From Bacteroidetes bacterium HGW-Bacteroidetes-12 (GTDB taxonomy: Bacteria > Bacteroidota > Bacteroidia > Flavobacteriales_E > Vicingaceae), in NCBI GenBank assembly GCA_002841035.1, contig PHDR01000027.1:1-14275 (forward strand): DNA of 14,275 nt, in the 5' to 3' direction. The first letter of the stretch is position 1. Each line of letters begins with the position of its first letter. Below, piece after piece: positions 6,052 through 12,810 of this stretch. The position numbers and the translations under genes were made by a program. The notes below the pieces were generated by a model. The model was not told the DNA's origin. It was given only the letters and a program-made list of their open reading frames with translations, and made no database searches.

Positions 6052-7273
6052 TAGAGACAGTTGGCAAGAAATATTTCAAACCATAAAAAAAAATAAACTC
6101 CGAACATTCTTGTCTGGATTTACCGTTTCATTGGGAATTTTCATTTTTATTATTTTATTGGGGCTTGGCAATGGACTAAAAAATTCATTCAATCAGTTTT
6201 TTTTAGATGATGCAACCAATACATTTTTTATTTTCCCTAGCTCAACATCTGTTCCTTATAAAGGATTTAAAGCAAACAGAAAAATACAATTTAAAAATGA
6301 AGATGTAGTTGATATAAAGAAAAACTTCCCTTTCTTTTTAGAATATATTTCACCAATTCTTTTTAGAGCAGGAACAATTTCATATAAAAATAAATCCAAC
6401 AACTATTCTTATAGGGGAGTAGCACCAGTTTATCAATTTGCAGAAAAAACAATTTTGATGCGAGGAAGATTTATAAATGAAGATGATGTTAAAAACAAAG
6501 CAAAATATGCGGTAATAGGAAGGTTAGTTGCTAAGGATTTGTTCGGTAGTGAACAAGCTATTGGTAAATATATTATTATACAAAATACAGCATATAAGAT
6601 AGTTGGAACTTTTCAAGATGCTGGAGGCGATAGAGAAGAGCGTTATGTTTATCTTCCATATACAACCATTCAACTGAATGAAAAAAACACGGATAAAATT
6701 GACCAAATTGTGTTGGCCTTTAAACCTGAACTTGGCTACACAGGAGCAATGATTTTTGAAGAAAAACTAACTAAATTCCTAAAAGAAAAACACAGCATAT
6801 CTCCTACAGATGAAAGTGGATTTTTTATAAGAAATGTTGCTGATAATTTGAATAAAAATATGCAATATGCTGATATTTTAAAATTAATTGTTTCATTTGT
6901 TGGGATAGGAACATTAATAGCTGGAGTTATTGGAATTAGTAATATTATGGTTTTTGTAGTCAAAGAACGTACTAAAGAATTAGGAATAAGAAAAGCATTG
7001 GGAGCAACACCTTTTTCTATCGTTGCAATGATATTGCAAGAATCTGTGTTTATAACCATTATAGCTGGCTATGTGGGTATGATTGCAGGAGTTTTTGTAT
7101 TGCGTTTTGTTGGCGATTCACTCGAAAACTATTTTATTTTAAACCCTTTTATTGATACAGGAACAGCTATCTTTTCAACCATAATATTAATAATCTTTGG
7201 TGCAATAGCAGGCTATGTTCCAGCAAAAAGAGCAGCTCGAATTCAACCTATTGTTGCATTAAGAGATGAGTAA
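6044..7273 (+). CDS. MacB/FtsX-type ABC permease 1
   Basis: Membrane subunit of a tripartite exporter, probably transmitting ATPase motion across the inner membrane by a MacB-like mechanism rather than carrying cargo through a channel. The 409 residues show the MacB layout. A short cytoplasmic helix (SWQEIFQTIKKNKLR) precedes TM1 at about 21-42. A periplasmic domain of about 230 residues follows. Three more helices lie at about 280-306, 325-356 and 376-393. The cytoplasmic coupling segment VKERTKELGIRKALGATP (306-323) is diagnostic of the FtsX family. The ATG at 6044 overlaps the ATPase gene by 8 bases. It is a diverged paralogue of permease 2; both share SVPYxGFKxxRK early in the periplasmic domain (residues 69-80 here). 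The pair probably forms a heterodimer (inference). Confidence 0.94.
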   Translation: MFSRDSWQEIFQTIKKNKLRTFLSGFTVSLGIFIFIILLGLGNGLKNSFNQFFLDDATNTFFIFPSSTSVPYKGFKANRKIQFKNEDVVDIKKNFPFFLEYISPILFRAGTISYKNKSNNYSYRGVAPVYQFAEKTILMRGRFINEDDVKNKAKYAVIGRLVAKDLFGSEQAIGKYIIIQNTAYKIVGTFQDAGGDREERYVYLPYTTIQLNEKNTDKIDQIVLAFKPELGYTGAMIFEEKLTKFLKEKHSISPTDESGFFIRNVADNLNKNMQYADILKLIVSFVGIGTLIAGVIGISNIMVFVVKERTKELGIRKALGATPFSIVAMILQESVFITIIAGYVGMIAGVFVLRFVGDSLENYFILNPFIDTGTAIFSTIILIIFGAIAGYVPAKRAARIQPIVALRDE

Positions 7274-7281
7274 ATTAATTA

Positions 7282-7399
7282 ATGTGTGAATTTGAAAATG
7301 TGTGAATTAGACATAAGACGTACGAAAATAGAGGTTATAAAAAAAATAAAAGAAATTATACTTTATAAACTTTATACTTTAAGAACTTTATAAACTTTA
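7282..7399. repeat. Spacer between the permeases with two sets of direct repeats
   Basis: ATGTGTGAATT occurs at 7282-7292 and 7298-7308. ACTTTATAAACTTTA occurs at 7360-7374 and 7385-7399, with further ACTTT words between and after. The 143-base spacer shows no TAnnTTTG box or terminator, so the operon probably reads through. Confidence 0.75.
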
Positions 7400-7416
7400 G
7401 ACTTTCAGGCTTAAAA

Positions 7417-8676
7417 ATGATATTTAGAAAAGATACATGGATAGAAATTTTAGGCTCTGTTTCAAAAAACAAAGCCCGAACCACCATTACCGTAATTGGA
7501 GTGTTGTGGGGAATTTTTATTTATATCACACTATCTGGAGCAGCCAAAGGATTAGATAATGGTTTTGAAAAACAATTTGAACGAGTTGCTATGAACAGTA
7601 TGTTTGCTTGGGCTCAACAAACAAGCGTTCCGTATGATGGATTCAAAACAGGAAGGAAACTGCAACTGAAATTAAGAGATGTTGTTATTTTAAAAAACAA
7701 AATACCCGAAATACAATTTATAGCACCCCGAAATGCAAGAGGTGTTTTTGGCGGTGAAACTCCTATGGCCTCAAGAAATCAAAAAAGTGGAACGTATAAT
7801 GTCTATGGTGATTTTCCTGTGTTAGTAAAAATTGCTACGAAAGATATTTATGATGGAGGTCGTTTTTTGAATGAAGAAGATATTCAACACGCAAGAAAAG
7901 TATGTGTAATTGGAGAACGAACCCAAAGAGAACTATTTAATTCTGAAGAGAAGCCCGTAGGAGAATTTATAAAAATTGGAAATAGCTTTTTTCAAGTAGT
8001 TGGAGTGCATAAATATGCTCAGGGAGGAGGTTTTGAAGATGATGGCGATATTTTTATTCCATTTACTACTTTCAAACAAATATATAACACTTCAGATAAT
8101 GTGAGTTGGATGGCAATAGCAGCTTATGATGATGCGGATGTAATACAAGTAGAAAAAAAGGTAAAAGAAGTATTGAAAATAATACACCGTGTTGCCCCTG
8201 AAGATAACCAAGCTTTTGGGTCATTCAATTTAGGTGAAATTTTTAATAAAGTGAAAGGATTTTCAAAAGGATTAACATTTTTGTCGTTAGTAGTTGGTGT
8301 AGCAACTATCTTTGCAGGAGTAATAGGAATAGGTAATATTTTATTAATTTCTGTGAAAGAGAGAACAAGAGAATTGGGAGTTAGAAGAGCGTTAGGAGCG
8401 ACCCCTTATGAGATAAAAACACAGATAATTTTAGAATCTGTTTTTTTAACACTCGTGTCAGGTATTTTAGGGATTATTTTGGGAGCATTGGTGCTAGCAG
8501 GAATAAATGCAGCAACCAAAGATGTTGATGATTTTCCTTATACAAATCCAACAGTACCTATTCCTTATATTATTGGAGCATTAGTGATAATGGTAGTATT
8601 AGGCACTTTAATAGGATTAATTCCAGCTCAACGGGCTGTTAGTATTAAGCCAATAGATGCACTTAGGGAAGAGTAA
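7417..8676 (+). CDS. MacB/FtsX-type ABC permease 2
   Basis: Second membrane subunit of the exporter, 419 residues. TM1 lies at about 22-42, a MacB-type periplasmic domain at about 45-280, and three C-terminal helices at about 285-313, 335-362 and 383-403. The coupling segment VKERTRELGVRRALGATP (313-330) is present, and the end PAQRAVSIKPIDALREE is typical of the family. It parallels permease 1 throughout, for example KDTWIEIL against RDSWQEIF and TSVPYDGFKTGRK against TSVPYKGFKANRK, but is clearly diverged, so this is an old duplication. The ATG at 7417 gives the expected short N-terminal amphipathic helix. It has no ATPase domain and presumably shares the single upstream ATPase. Confidence 0.95.
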   Translation: MIFRKDTWIEILGSVSKNKARTTITVIGVLWGIFIYITLSGAAKGLDNGFEKQFERVAMNSMFAWAQQTSVPYDGFKTGRKLQLKLRDVVILKNKIPEIQFIAPRNARGVFGGETPMASRNQKSGTYNVYGDFPVLVKIATKDIYDGGRFLNEEDIQHARKVCVIGERTQRELFNSEEKPVGEFIKIGNSFFQVVGVHKYAQGGGFEDDGDIFIPFTTFKQIYNTSDNVSWMAIAAYDDADVIQVEKKVKEVLKIIHRVAPEDNQAFGSFNLGEIFNKVKGFSKGLTFLSLVVGVATIFAGVIGIGNILLISVKERTRELGVRRALGATPYEIKTQIILESVFLTLVSGILGIILGALVLAGINAATKDVDDFPYTNPTVPIPYIIGALVIMVVLGTLIGLIPAQRAVSIKPIDALREE

Positions 8677-8708
8677 ATGTGGGAATGTGTAGATGTGTAG
8701 ATGTGTGA
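8677..8708. repeat. Period-8 tandem array (ATGTGTAG-type), four units
   Basis: Starting directly after the permease 2 stop: ATGTGGGA, ATGTGTAG, ATGTGTAG, ATGTGTGA. The ATGTGTGA word also occurs in the previous spacer at 7282 and 7298. Confidence 0.85.
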
Positions 8709-8710
8709 AT

Positions 8711-8752
8711 GACTAATAACTAATAACTAATGACTAATAACTAATGACTAAT
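8711..8752. repeat. Period-7 tandem array (RACTAAT), six units
   Basis: Six consecutive 7-base units in the order GACTAAT, AACTAAT, AACTAAT, GACTAAT, AACTAAT, GACTAAT, varying only at the first base (A or G). The array ends in GACTTTT. It lies 41 bases upstream of the adaptor gene start. Confidence 0.9.
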
Positions 8753-8793
8753 GACTTTTAACTTTACAAACTTTAACTATATAAATTAAAATT

Positions 8794-9915
8794 ATGAAAT
8801 ACGTTTTATTAACACTTGTTATACTAGGAGTAATCTTCGCAAGCTACTTCTTCATATCCTCAAACAGTAAAAAATCAGTAACCTTTAAAACAGAAACACC
8901 TTTCAACACAACCATTGAAAAGAAAACTGTTGCCACAGGAAAAGTTATTCCTGAAGATGAGGTTGAAATAAAACCACAAATTTCAGGAATAATAGATGTT
9001 ATTTTGGTAAAAGAAGGCGACCAAATAAAAGCAGGTGATTTAATTGCAAAAATTAAAGTAATTCCGAACGAAGCGGCATTAAATGGAGCAACAGGAAGAG
9101 TTAAAAATGCCAAATTTGTGCTTGAAAATTCAAAATTAGAATATGAAAGAAACAAAAAGCTGTTTGAAAAGGAAGTGATTTCGGCTCAAGACTTTAATAA
9201 TATTGAATTACGATTTAATCAGGCAAAGCAAGAGTTAGCCAATGCCGAAAATGACCTTCAAATTATTCAATTAGGAACAAGAGAAGGAGGAGTTGCCAAC
9301 ACGAATATTAAAGCAACAATATCAGGAACTGTATTAGAATTACCAGTTAAAAAAGGAGATCAAGTAATTGAAAGTAATAATTTTAATCCAGGAACTACAA
9401 TAGCAATTATTGCAAATCTTAAAAACATGGTTTTTGAAGGTAAAGTTGATGAAGCTGAAGTGGGTAAACTAAATATTGGAATGGATTTGAAAATTAGTTT
9501 AGGAGCAATTAATGATAAAGAATTTGATGCAAAACTTAGATTTGTTGCACCAAAAGGAGTGGAAGAACAAGGAGCTGTACAATTTAAAATTGAAGCAGAT
9601 GTTTTCTTAGACACCGCTTTTTTTATTCGAGCAGGATATAGTGCTAATGCTTCTTTGGTTTTGGATAAAAAAGAAAATGTGATGGCTATTCGAGAAGCAT
9701 TGTTGCAATTCGATACAGAAACCAATGAACCCTATGTTGAAATACAAACAGGAGAACAACAATTTGAACGAAAGGATGTGAAAATTGGGATTTCCGATGG
9801 TATAAATGTTGAAATTTTATCGGGTGTAAAAGCAACCGATAACATAAAAATTTGGAGTATAACCCAACCAGAGAAAATCAAAACCAAATCAGATAAGGAA
9901 AGTGAAGACGAGTAA
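8794..9915 (+). CDS. Periplasmic adaptor (membrane fusion) protein, MacA/HlyD family
   Basis: Bridges the inner-membrane permeases to the outer-membrane channel across the periplasm. It is 373 residues. An N-terminal membrane anchor at about 4-22 has no lipobox Cys, so it is not a lipoprotein. The first half of a lipoyl-like domain lies around 48-90 (VEIKPQISGIIDVILVKEGDQIKAGD). An alpha-helical coiled-coil hairpin runs about 95-160. The second lipoyl half is around 171-200, followed by a beta-barrel and a membrane-proximal domain to about 355, and a charged Lys/Glu tail. At the hairpin tip R119-x3-L123-x6-S130 (RNKKLFEKEVIS) matches the RLS motif that adaptors use to dock on TolC, agreeing with the TolC-family gene that follows. 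The ATG at 8794 gives the standard short anchor. Confidence 0.94.
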   Translation: MKYVLLTLVILGVIFASYFFISSNSKKSVTFKTETPFNTTIEKKTVATGKVIPEDEVEIKPQISGIIDVILVKEGDQIKAGDLIAKIKVIPNEAALNGATGRVKNAKFVLENSKLEYERNKKLFEKEVISAQDFNNIELRFNQAKQELANAENDLQIIQLGTREGGVANTNIKATISGTVLELPVKKGDQVIESNNFNPGTTIAIIANLKNMVFEGKVDEAEVGKLNIGMDLKISLGAINDKEFDAKLRFVAPKGVEEQGAVQFKIEADVFLDTAFFIRAGYSANASLVLDKKENVMAIREALLQFDTETNEPYVEIQTGEQQFERKDVKIGISDGINVEILSGVKATDNIKIWSITQPEKIKTKSDKESEDE

Positions 9916-9939
9916 ACCAAAACCTTTGAATCAATACTA

Positions 9940-11280
9940 ATGAAAAAATACTATTTTATTTTACTACTATTAATTGTTGGAGAACTTTCGGCTCAAAACA
10001 ATGAAAATGCAAAAACTTGGACACTTCAAGAATGTGTTGATTATGCCTTGAAAAATAACATTTCCATAAAACAATCTGAACTAGAAAAACAAAACCAATA
10101 TCAAAATGTGATAAACGCAAAAGGTAATTTTTTACCCAACTTGAATGGTTCAGCTGCTCAAAATTATAATTTTGGTTCATCTATAGATGTAACAGGTTCA
10201 AGAGTTTCTGCTGATTTCCGTTCTAATAATTTTGGATTAAATTCATCCATTGTTTTGTTTGATGGATTTGCAAATATTTACACATTGAATCAAGCAAAAT
10301 TAAATTATGAAGTTCAAAATGCTAATGTGCAAAAAATGATGAATGATATTACGCTGAACATTGTAAATAATTACTTACAAGTTCTTTTCGCTAAAGAACA
10401 AATAAAAATAGCACAATTTCAGGTTGACATAAGTTTAAGTGAGGTGGAGCGAATTGAAAATTTGGTAGATGTTGGAGTTAGACCCAAAGGAGATTTACTT
10501 AACATAAAATCCACGCTAGCTAATGATGAACAGAGCCTGATTCAAGCCCAAAATACATTTGAATTAGCAACATTGCGTTTAGCACAATTGCTTCAACTTA
10601 AAGAAGGAACTATTGCCATTGAAGATGTGGAAATTAAAAATACAAATACCCTAATTTTAGCAAACTCTTCTACACAAATTTACGAAAAAGCAGTTGTGTC
10701 TTTTCCAGAAATTAAAGCAGCAGAATTGACCATTCAAAGTGCAGATAAACAAATAAGCATTTCAAGAGCACGTTACTTACCATCACTCTCTTTTAATTAT
10801 GGTTTAAATAGCACCTATCAACACCGTCAAGGAGCTGTAGATTTTTTCTCGTTTTCGCAGCAATTAGACAATAATTTAGGACACTTTCTAGGGATTAGTT
10901 TAAATGTACCTATTTTTAATCGTTTTCAGTTTAGAACAAATGTGAACAGAGCTGAAATTAATTTTGAACAGGCACAATATAACTTAGAAAGTGAGCAATT
11001 ACGATTAAGAGAATCAGTGCAAAATTCATATACGGATGCAACTTTAGCTGCAAAAACCTATGAAGCTGCTCAAACTTCCGTTAAAGCACAAACGGAAGCT
11101 TTTAACTATGAACAAGAACGATTTAAAGAGGGAACAACAACACCATTTGATTTTAATCAAATTAAAAGCAGGTTGTTTCAGGCTCAATCACAAGAAATTA
11201 GAGCAAAATATGATTTTGTATTCAAAACAAAAGTGTTAGAATTTTATTATGGAATACCAATCGTAATTGACGATTTTTGA
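9940..11280 (+). CDS. TolC-family outer-membrane channel protein
   Basis: Forms the trimeric exit duct of the exporter. It is 446 residues. The signal peptide MKKYYFILLLLIVGELSA probably cleaves before Q19. The first outer-membrane efflux repeat begins at WTLQECVDYALKNN (27-40), and the second at about residue 245 onward with YEKAVVSFPEIKAAELTIQSA. Long Gln/Ala/Glu-rich helices (for example FEQAQYNLESEQLRLRESVQ, and FKEGTTTPFDFNQIKSRLFQAQSQ near the end) are characteristic of the TolC helical barrel. It begins 24 bases after the adaptor stop, so it is in the same operon. There is no lipidation Cys. The dedicated location suggests this exporter uses its own channel (inference). Confidence 0.95.
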   Translation: MKKYYFILLLLIVGELSAQNNENAKTWTLQECVDYALKNNISIKQSELEKQNQYQNVINAKGNFLPNLNGSAAQNYNFGSSIDVTGSRVSADFRSNNFGLNSSIVLFDGFANIYTLNQAKLNYEVQNANVQKMMNDITLNIVNNYLQVLFAKEQIKIAQFQVDISLSEVERIENLVDVGVRPKGDLLNIKSTLANDEQSLIQAQNTFELATLRLAQLLQLKEGTIAIEDVEIKNTNTLILANSSTQIYEKAVVSFPEIKAAELTIQSADKQISISRARYLPSLSFNYGLNSTYQHRQGAVDFFSFSQQLDNNLGHFLGISLNVPIFNRFQFRTNVNRAEINFEQAQYNLESEQLRLRESVQNSYTDATLAAKTYEAAQTSVKAQTEAFNYEQERFKEGTTTPFDFNQIKSRLFQAQSQEIRAKYDFVFKTKVLEFYYGIPIVIDDF

Positions 11281-11290
11281 TTTACGATTG

Positions 11291-11314
11291 AAAACTGAGG
11301 ACTGATAACTAAAT
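11291..11314. repeat. Short period-7 word repeat before the DUF493 gene
   Basis: ACTGAGG, ACTGATA, ACTAAAT follow one another at 11294-11314, preceded by AAA. The unit is close to the RACTAAT unit at 8711-8752. Confidence 0.5.
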
Positions 11315-11319
11315 TATTT

Positions 11320-11592
11320 ATGAAAGAAGAAGTGTATGATAGCTTAAGAAAGAAGTTGGAAGAACAATTTACTTGGCCTCAAGTCTATATGTTTAAGTTC
11401 ATTATTCCCTCTGATAATAAAAAACTTGCAATGGTAGAAGCCTTGTTTGGAAGTGAAGCAATATTAGTAAATCGTCAGTCTAAAAACAATAAATTTATTA
11501 GCATAACAGCAAAAGAAATGATGCTCTCGCCAACTGAAATTATAGAAATATATAAGAAAGCAGAAAAAATAGAAGGAATTATATCACTTTAA
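11320..11592 (+). CDS. DUF493 (YbeD-like) family protein
   Basis: A small soluble protein of 90 residues with the DUF493 pattern: an N-terminal helix and FTWPQVYMFKFIIPSDN, then SKNNKFISITAKEMMLSPTEIIEIYKKAEKIEGIISL at the end. The family has a ferredoxin-like (ACT-like) fold and its cellular role is not settled. It lies 39 bases after the TolC-family gene on the same strand and may be co-transcribed, but DUF493 genes also occur apart from exporters, so a functional link is not implied. Its stop lies one base from the stop of the convergent Crp/Fnr gene, leaving no room for a terminator. The ATG at 11320 gives the usual family length. Confidence 0.88.
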   Translation: MKEEVYDSLRKKLEEQFTWPQVYMFKFIIPSDNKKLAMVEALFGSEAILVNRQSKNNKFISITAKEMMLSPTEIIEIYKKAEKIEGIISL

Positions 11593-11593
11593 A

Positions 11594-12304
11594 TTAATCA
11601 AAAACATTAGCTGTTCTTGTTAATGCAGGGATGTTTAACAGTTTAATAGCTCTCCCATCTAAAGCAATCAGTTTATCTTTTTTAAATTCTGATAATAAAC
11701 GAATAACAGATTCAGTAGCTGTTCCAACAATATTAGCTAATTCTTCTCTAGAAAGTTTAACTTGAATGTTTTTTTCGTCATCCAATTCAAAAGTATCTTT
11801 TAGTATTAACAATGTTTCGGCTAACCTTTCTCTAACTGGTTTTTGAGCTAAATCCGTAATTATTTTAGCTGTTTCACCTAATTCATGGCTCAATACTTTT
11901 AATAATTTAAAATTGAAATTAGGATTTTCGGTAATCATTTTTAATACTTGTTGTTTGGGAATAAAACAAATAGCAGTATCTTCCTCTAAAGAGGTCGCAG
12001 ATGCAGACAAAGGTTCGTCACTTAATAAAGCCCTATAACCTACAATGTCGCCCTCTTTGGCAAAACGAATAATTTGTTCTTTTCCTTCAGAACCTATTTG
12101 AAATAACTTTAATTTTCCTTTATTAATGCAATAAATTCCATTAGTCCTATTGCCTTCATGAAAAACTACCTGCCCCTTATTGTAAAGATTACATCCCTTG
12201 CTATCATTTAGCTCAGAAACTTCTTGTTTTGATAATTCGCAAAAAATTGACTTGTGTTTAGCACCACAAGTTTCACAATGAGGCATTTCAAATTTTTTCT
12301 TCAT
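11594..12304 (-). CDS. Crp/Fnr-family transcriptional regulator with N-terminal cysteine cluster
   Basis: A dimeric DNA-binding regulator of 236 residues. The cyclic-nucleotide-type beta-roll covers about 35-125 (YNKGQVVFHEGNRTNGIYCINKGKLKLF), the dimer helix about 130-155, and the winged HTH about 184-225 (LSREELANIVGTATESVIRLLSEF). In the recognition helix E198 and R202 match the base-contacting Glu and Arg of FNR and CRP. The Arg-Ser pair that binds cAMP in CRP is replaced (PLSASATS at 98-105), so cAMP is unlikely to be the ligand. Cysteines C10, C13, C22 and C38 precede the sensor domain and could hold an Fe-S cluster as in FNR, although their spacing differs from E. coli FNR. A TACCTTTG box and a 16-base palindrome lie just upstream, suggesting autoregulation. 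The target genes cannot be read here. Confidence 0.93.
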   Translation of the reverse strand: MKKKFEMPHCETCGAKHKSIFCELSKQEVSELNDSKGCNLYNKGQVVFHEGNRTNGIYCINKGKLKLFQIGSEGKEQIIRFAKEGDIVGYRALLSDEPLSASATSLEEDTAICFIPKQQVLKMITENPNFNFKLLKVLSHELGETAKIITDLAQKPVRERLAETLLILKDTFELDDEKNIQVKLSREELANIVGTATESVIRLLSEFKKDKLIALDGRAIKLLNIPALTRTANVFD

Positions 12305-12323
12305 ATAAAAACAATTTTGATTA

Positions 12324-12331
12324 CAAAGGTA
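12324..12331 (-). promoter_or_regulatory. -7 promoter box (TACCTTTG) for the Crp/Fnr gene
   Basis: Read on the minus strand, TACCTTTG is an exact TAnnTTTG match, 19 bases before the ATG at 12304. The inverted repeat at 12340-12355 occupies the region where a -33 element would lie. Confidence 0.6.
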
Positions 12332-12339
12332 TAAAAAAG

Positions 12340-12355
12340 CATGACAATCGTCATG
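12340..12355. promoter_or_regulatory. Inverted repeat CATGAC-AATC-GTCATG, candidate Crp/Fnr operator
   Basis: Six-base arms with a 4-base centre. The ATGAC-N4-GTCAT core has the half-site length and spacing of FNR/DNR-type sites (TTGAT-N4-ATCAA, TTGAC-N4-GTCAA). It overlaps the -33 region of the regulator's own promoter, a position expected for autorepression (inference). Flanking A (12333-12338) and T (12356-12362) runs extend the dyad to 12331-12364 apart from one G/T position, so a hairpin reading is also possible. Confidence 0.5.
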
Positions 12356-12514
12356 TTTTTTTATGAAAGAATAAGAATTTTTTAAAACTAGTGGAGTAAT
12401 TAAATATAAATTTAATAGCTTATTTATTAATAAATTAAAAAAAAAATAAGATGGTAAGATTTTTTTATCTAATTTAGTAAAAATTTTTTTTATTTATTAA
12501 TTTATTACAATTTT

Positions 12515-12706
12515 ATGAAAACTGGTACAGTAAAATTTTACAATTCAACAAAAGGCTTTGGATTTATTAAAGACGATGAAACAAACGAAGAATATTTTGT
12601 TCATGCAACAGGTGTTATTGATGATATCACTGATGAAGACAAAGTTACATTTGACTTGAAAGAAGGTAGAAAAGGATTAAACGCTATTGATGTTAAAAAA
12701 GCATAA
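12515..12706 (+). CDS. Cold-shock domain protein (CspA family)
   Basis: A small RNA/ssDNA-binding OB-fold protein that acts as an RNA chaperone. The 63 residues span a single cold-shock domain: TGTVKFYNSTKGFGFIKD with RNP1 KGFGFI at 13-18, and RNP2-like EYFVHAT at 26-32. The RNP2 position that is often HHS reads HAT. It is transcribed away from the Crp/Fnr gene. The leader is long, very AT-rich and has runs of A (12437-12446) and T. TAATTTAG at 12470-12477 is the only -7-like box seen, one base off consensus. cspA-type genes are often controlled through their 5' leader, but no fold can be argued here. A strong terminator follows. Confidence 0.95.
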   Translation: MKTGTVKFYNSTKGFGFIKDDETNEEYFVHATGVIDDITDEDKVTFDLKEGRKGLNAIDVKKA

Positions 12707-12727
12707 TTAATAGTTTTAGTGAAATTT

Positions 12728-12762
12728 AAAAGTCGATTCATAAAGTGAATCGACTTTTTTTT
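12728..12762 (+). terminator. Rho-independent terminator after the cold-shock gene
   Basis: A perfect 13-bp stem, AAAAGTCGATTCA (12728-12740) with its complement (12746-12758), around a 5-base loop. A run of eight T (12755-12762) partly forms the stem end. The likely ettA promoter box begins two bases later. Confidence 0.93.
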
Positions 12763-12763
12763 G

Positions 12764-12771
12764 TACTTTAG
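12764..12771 (+). promoter_or_regulatory. Possible -7 box (TACTTTAG) for ettA
   Basis: TACTTTAG is one base off TAnnTTTG and lies 39 bases before the ettA ATG, directly after the cold-shock terminator. The context TTGTACTTTAG is identical to that upstream of the small membrane protein gene at 969-979. Confidence 0.4.
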
Positions 12772-12810
12772 GGGCTTAGAAATAATAGAAAACAATAAAC
12801 TGATATTCAA

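Noticed and set aside
6736..7059. 107-residue open frame antisense to permease 1
   Set aside because: It mirrors the FtsX coupling region of a clear gene; its Ile/Asn-rich composition is that expected from antisense AT-rich coding sequence.
8677..8752. CRISPR array
   Set aside because: Units are 7-8 bases with no unique spacers between them and no cas gene nearby.
8844..9920. Three minus-strand open frames over the adaptor gene
   Set aside because: Ser/Phe/Ile-rich shadow translations of the adaptor with no recognisable domain.
12340..12362. Rho-independent terminator on the plus strand (CATGAC hairpin followed by seven T)
   Set aside because: No plus-strand gene ends upstream; only antisense transcription of the Crp/Fnr gene would be stopped. 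The stem is only 6 strong base pairs, so an operator reading is preferred, though the hairpin reading is not excluded.
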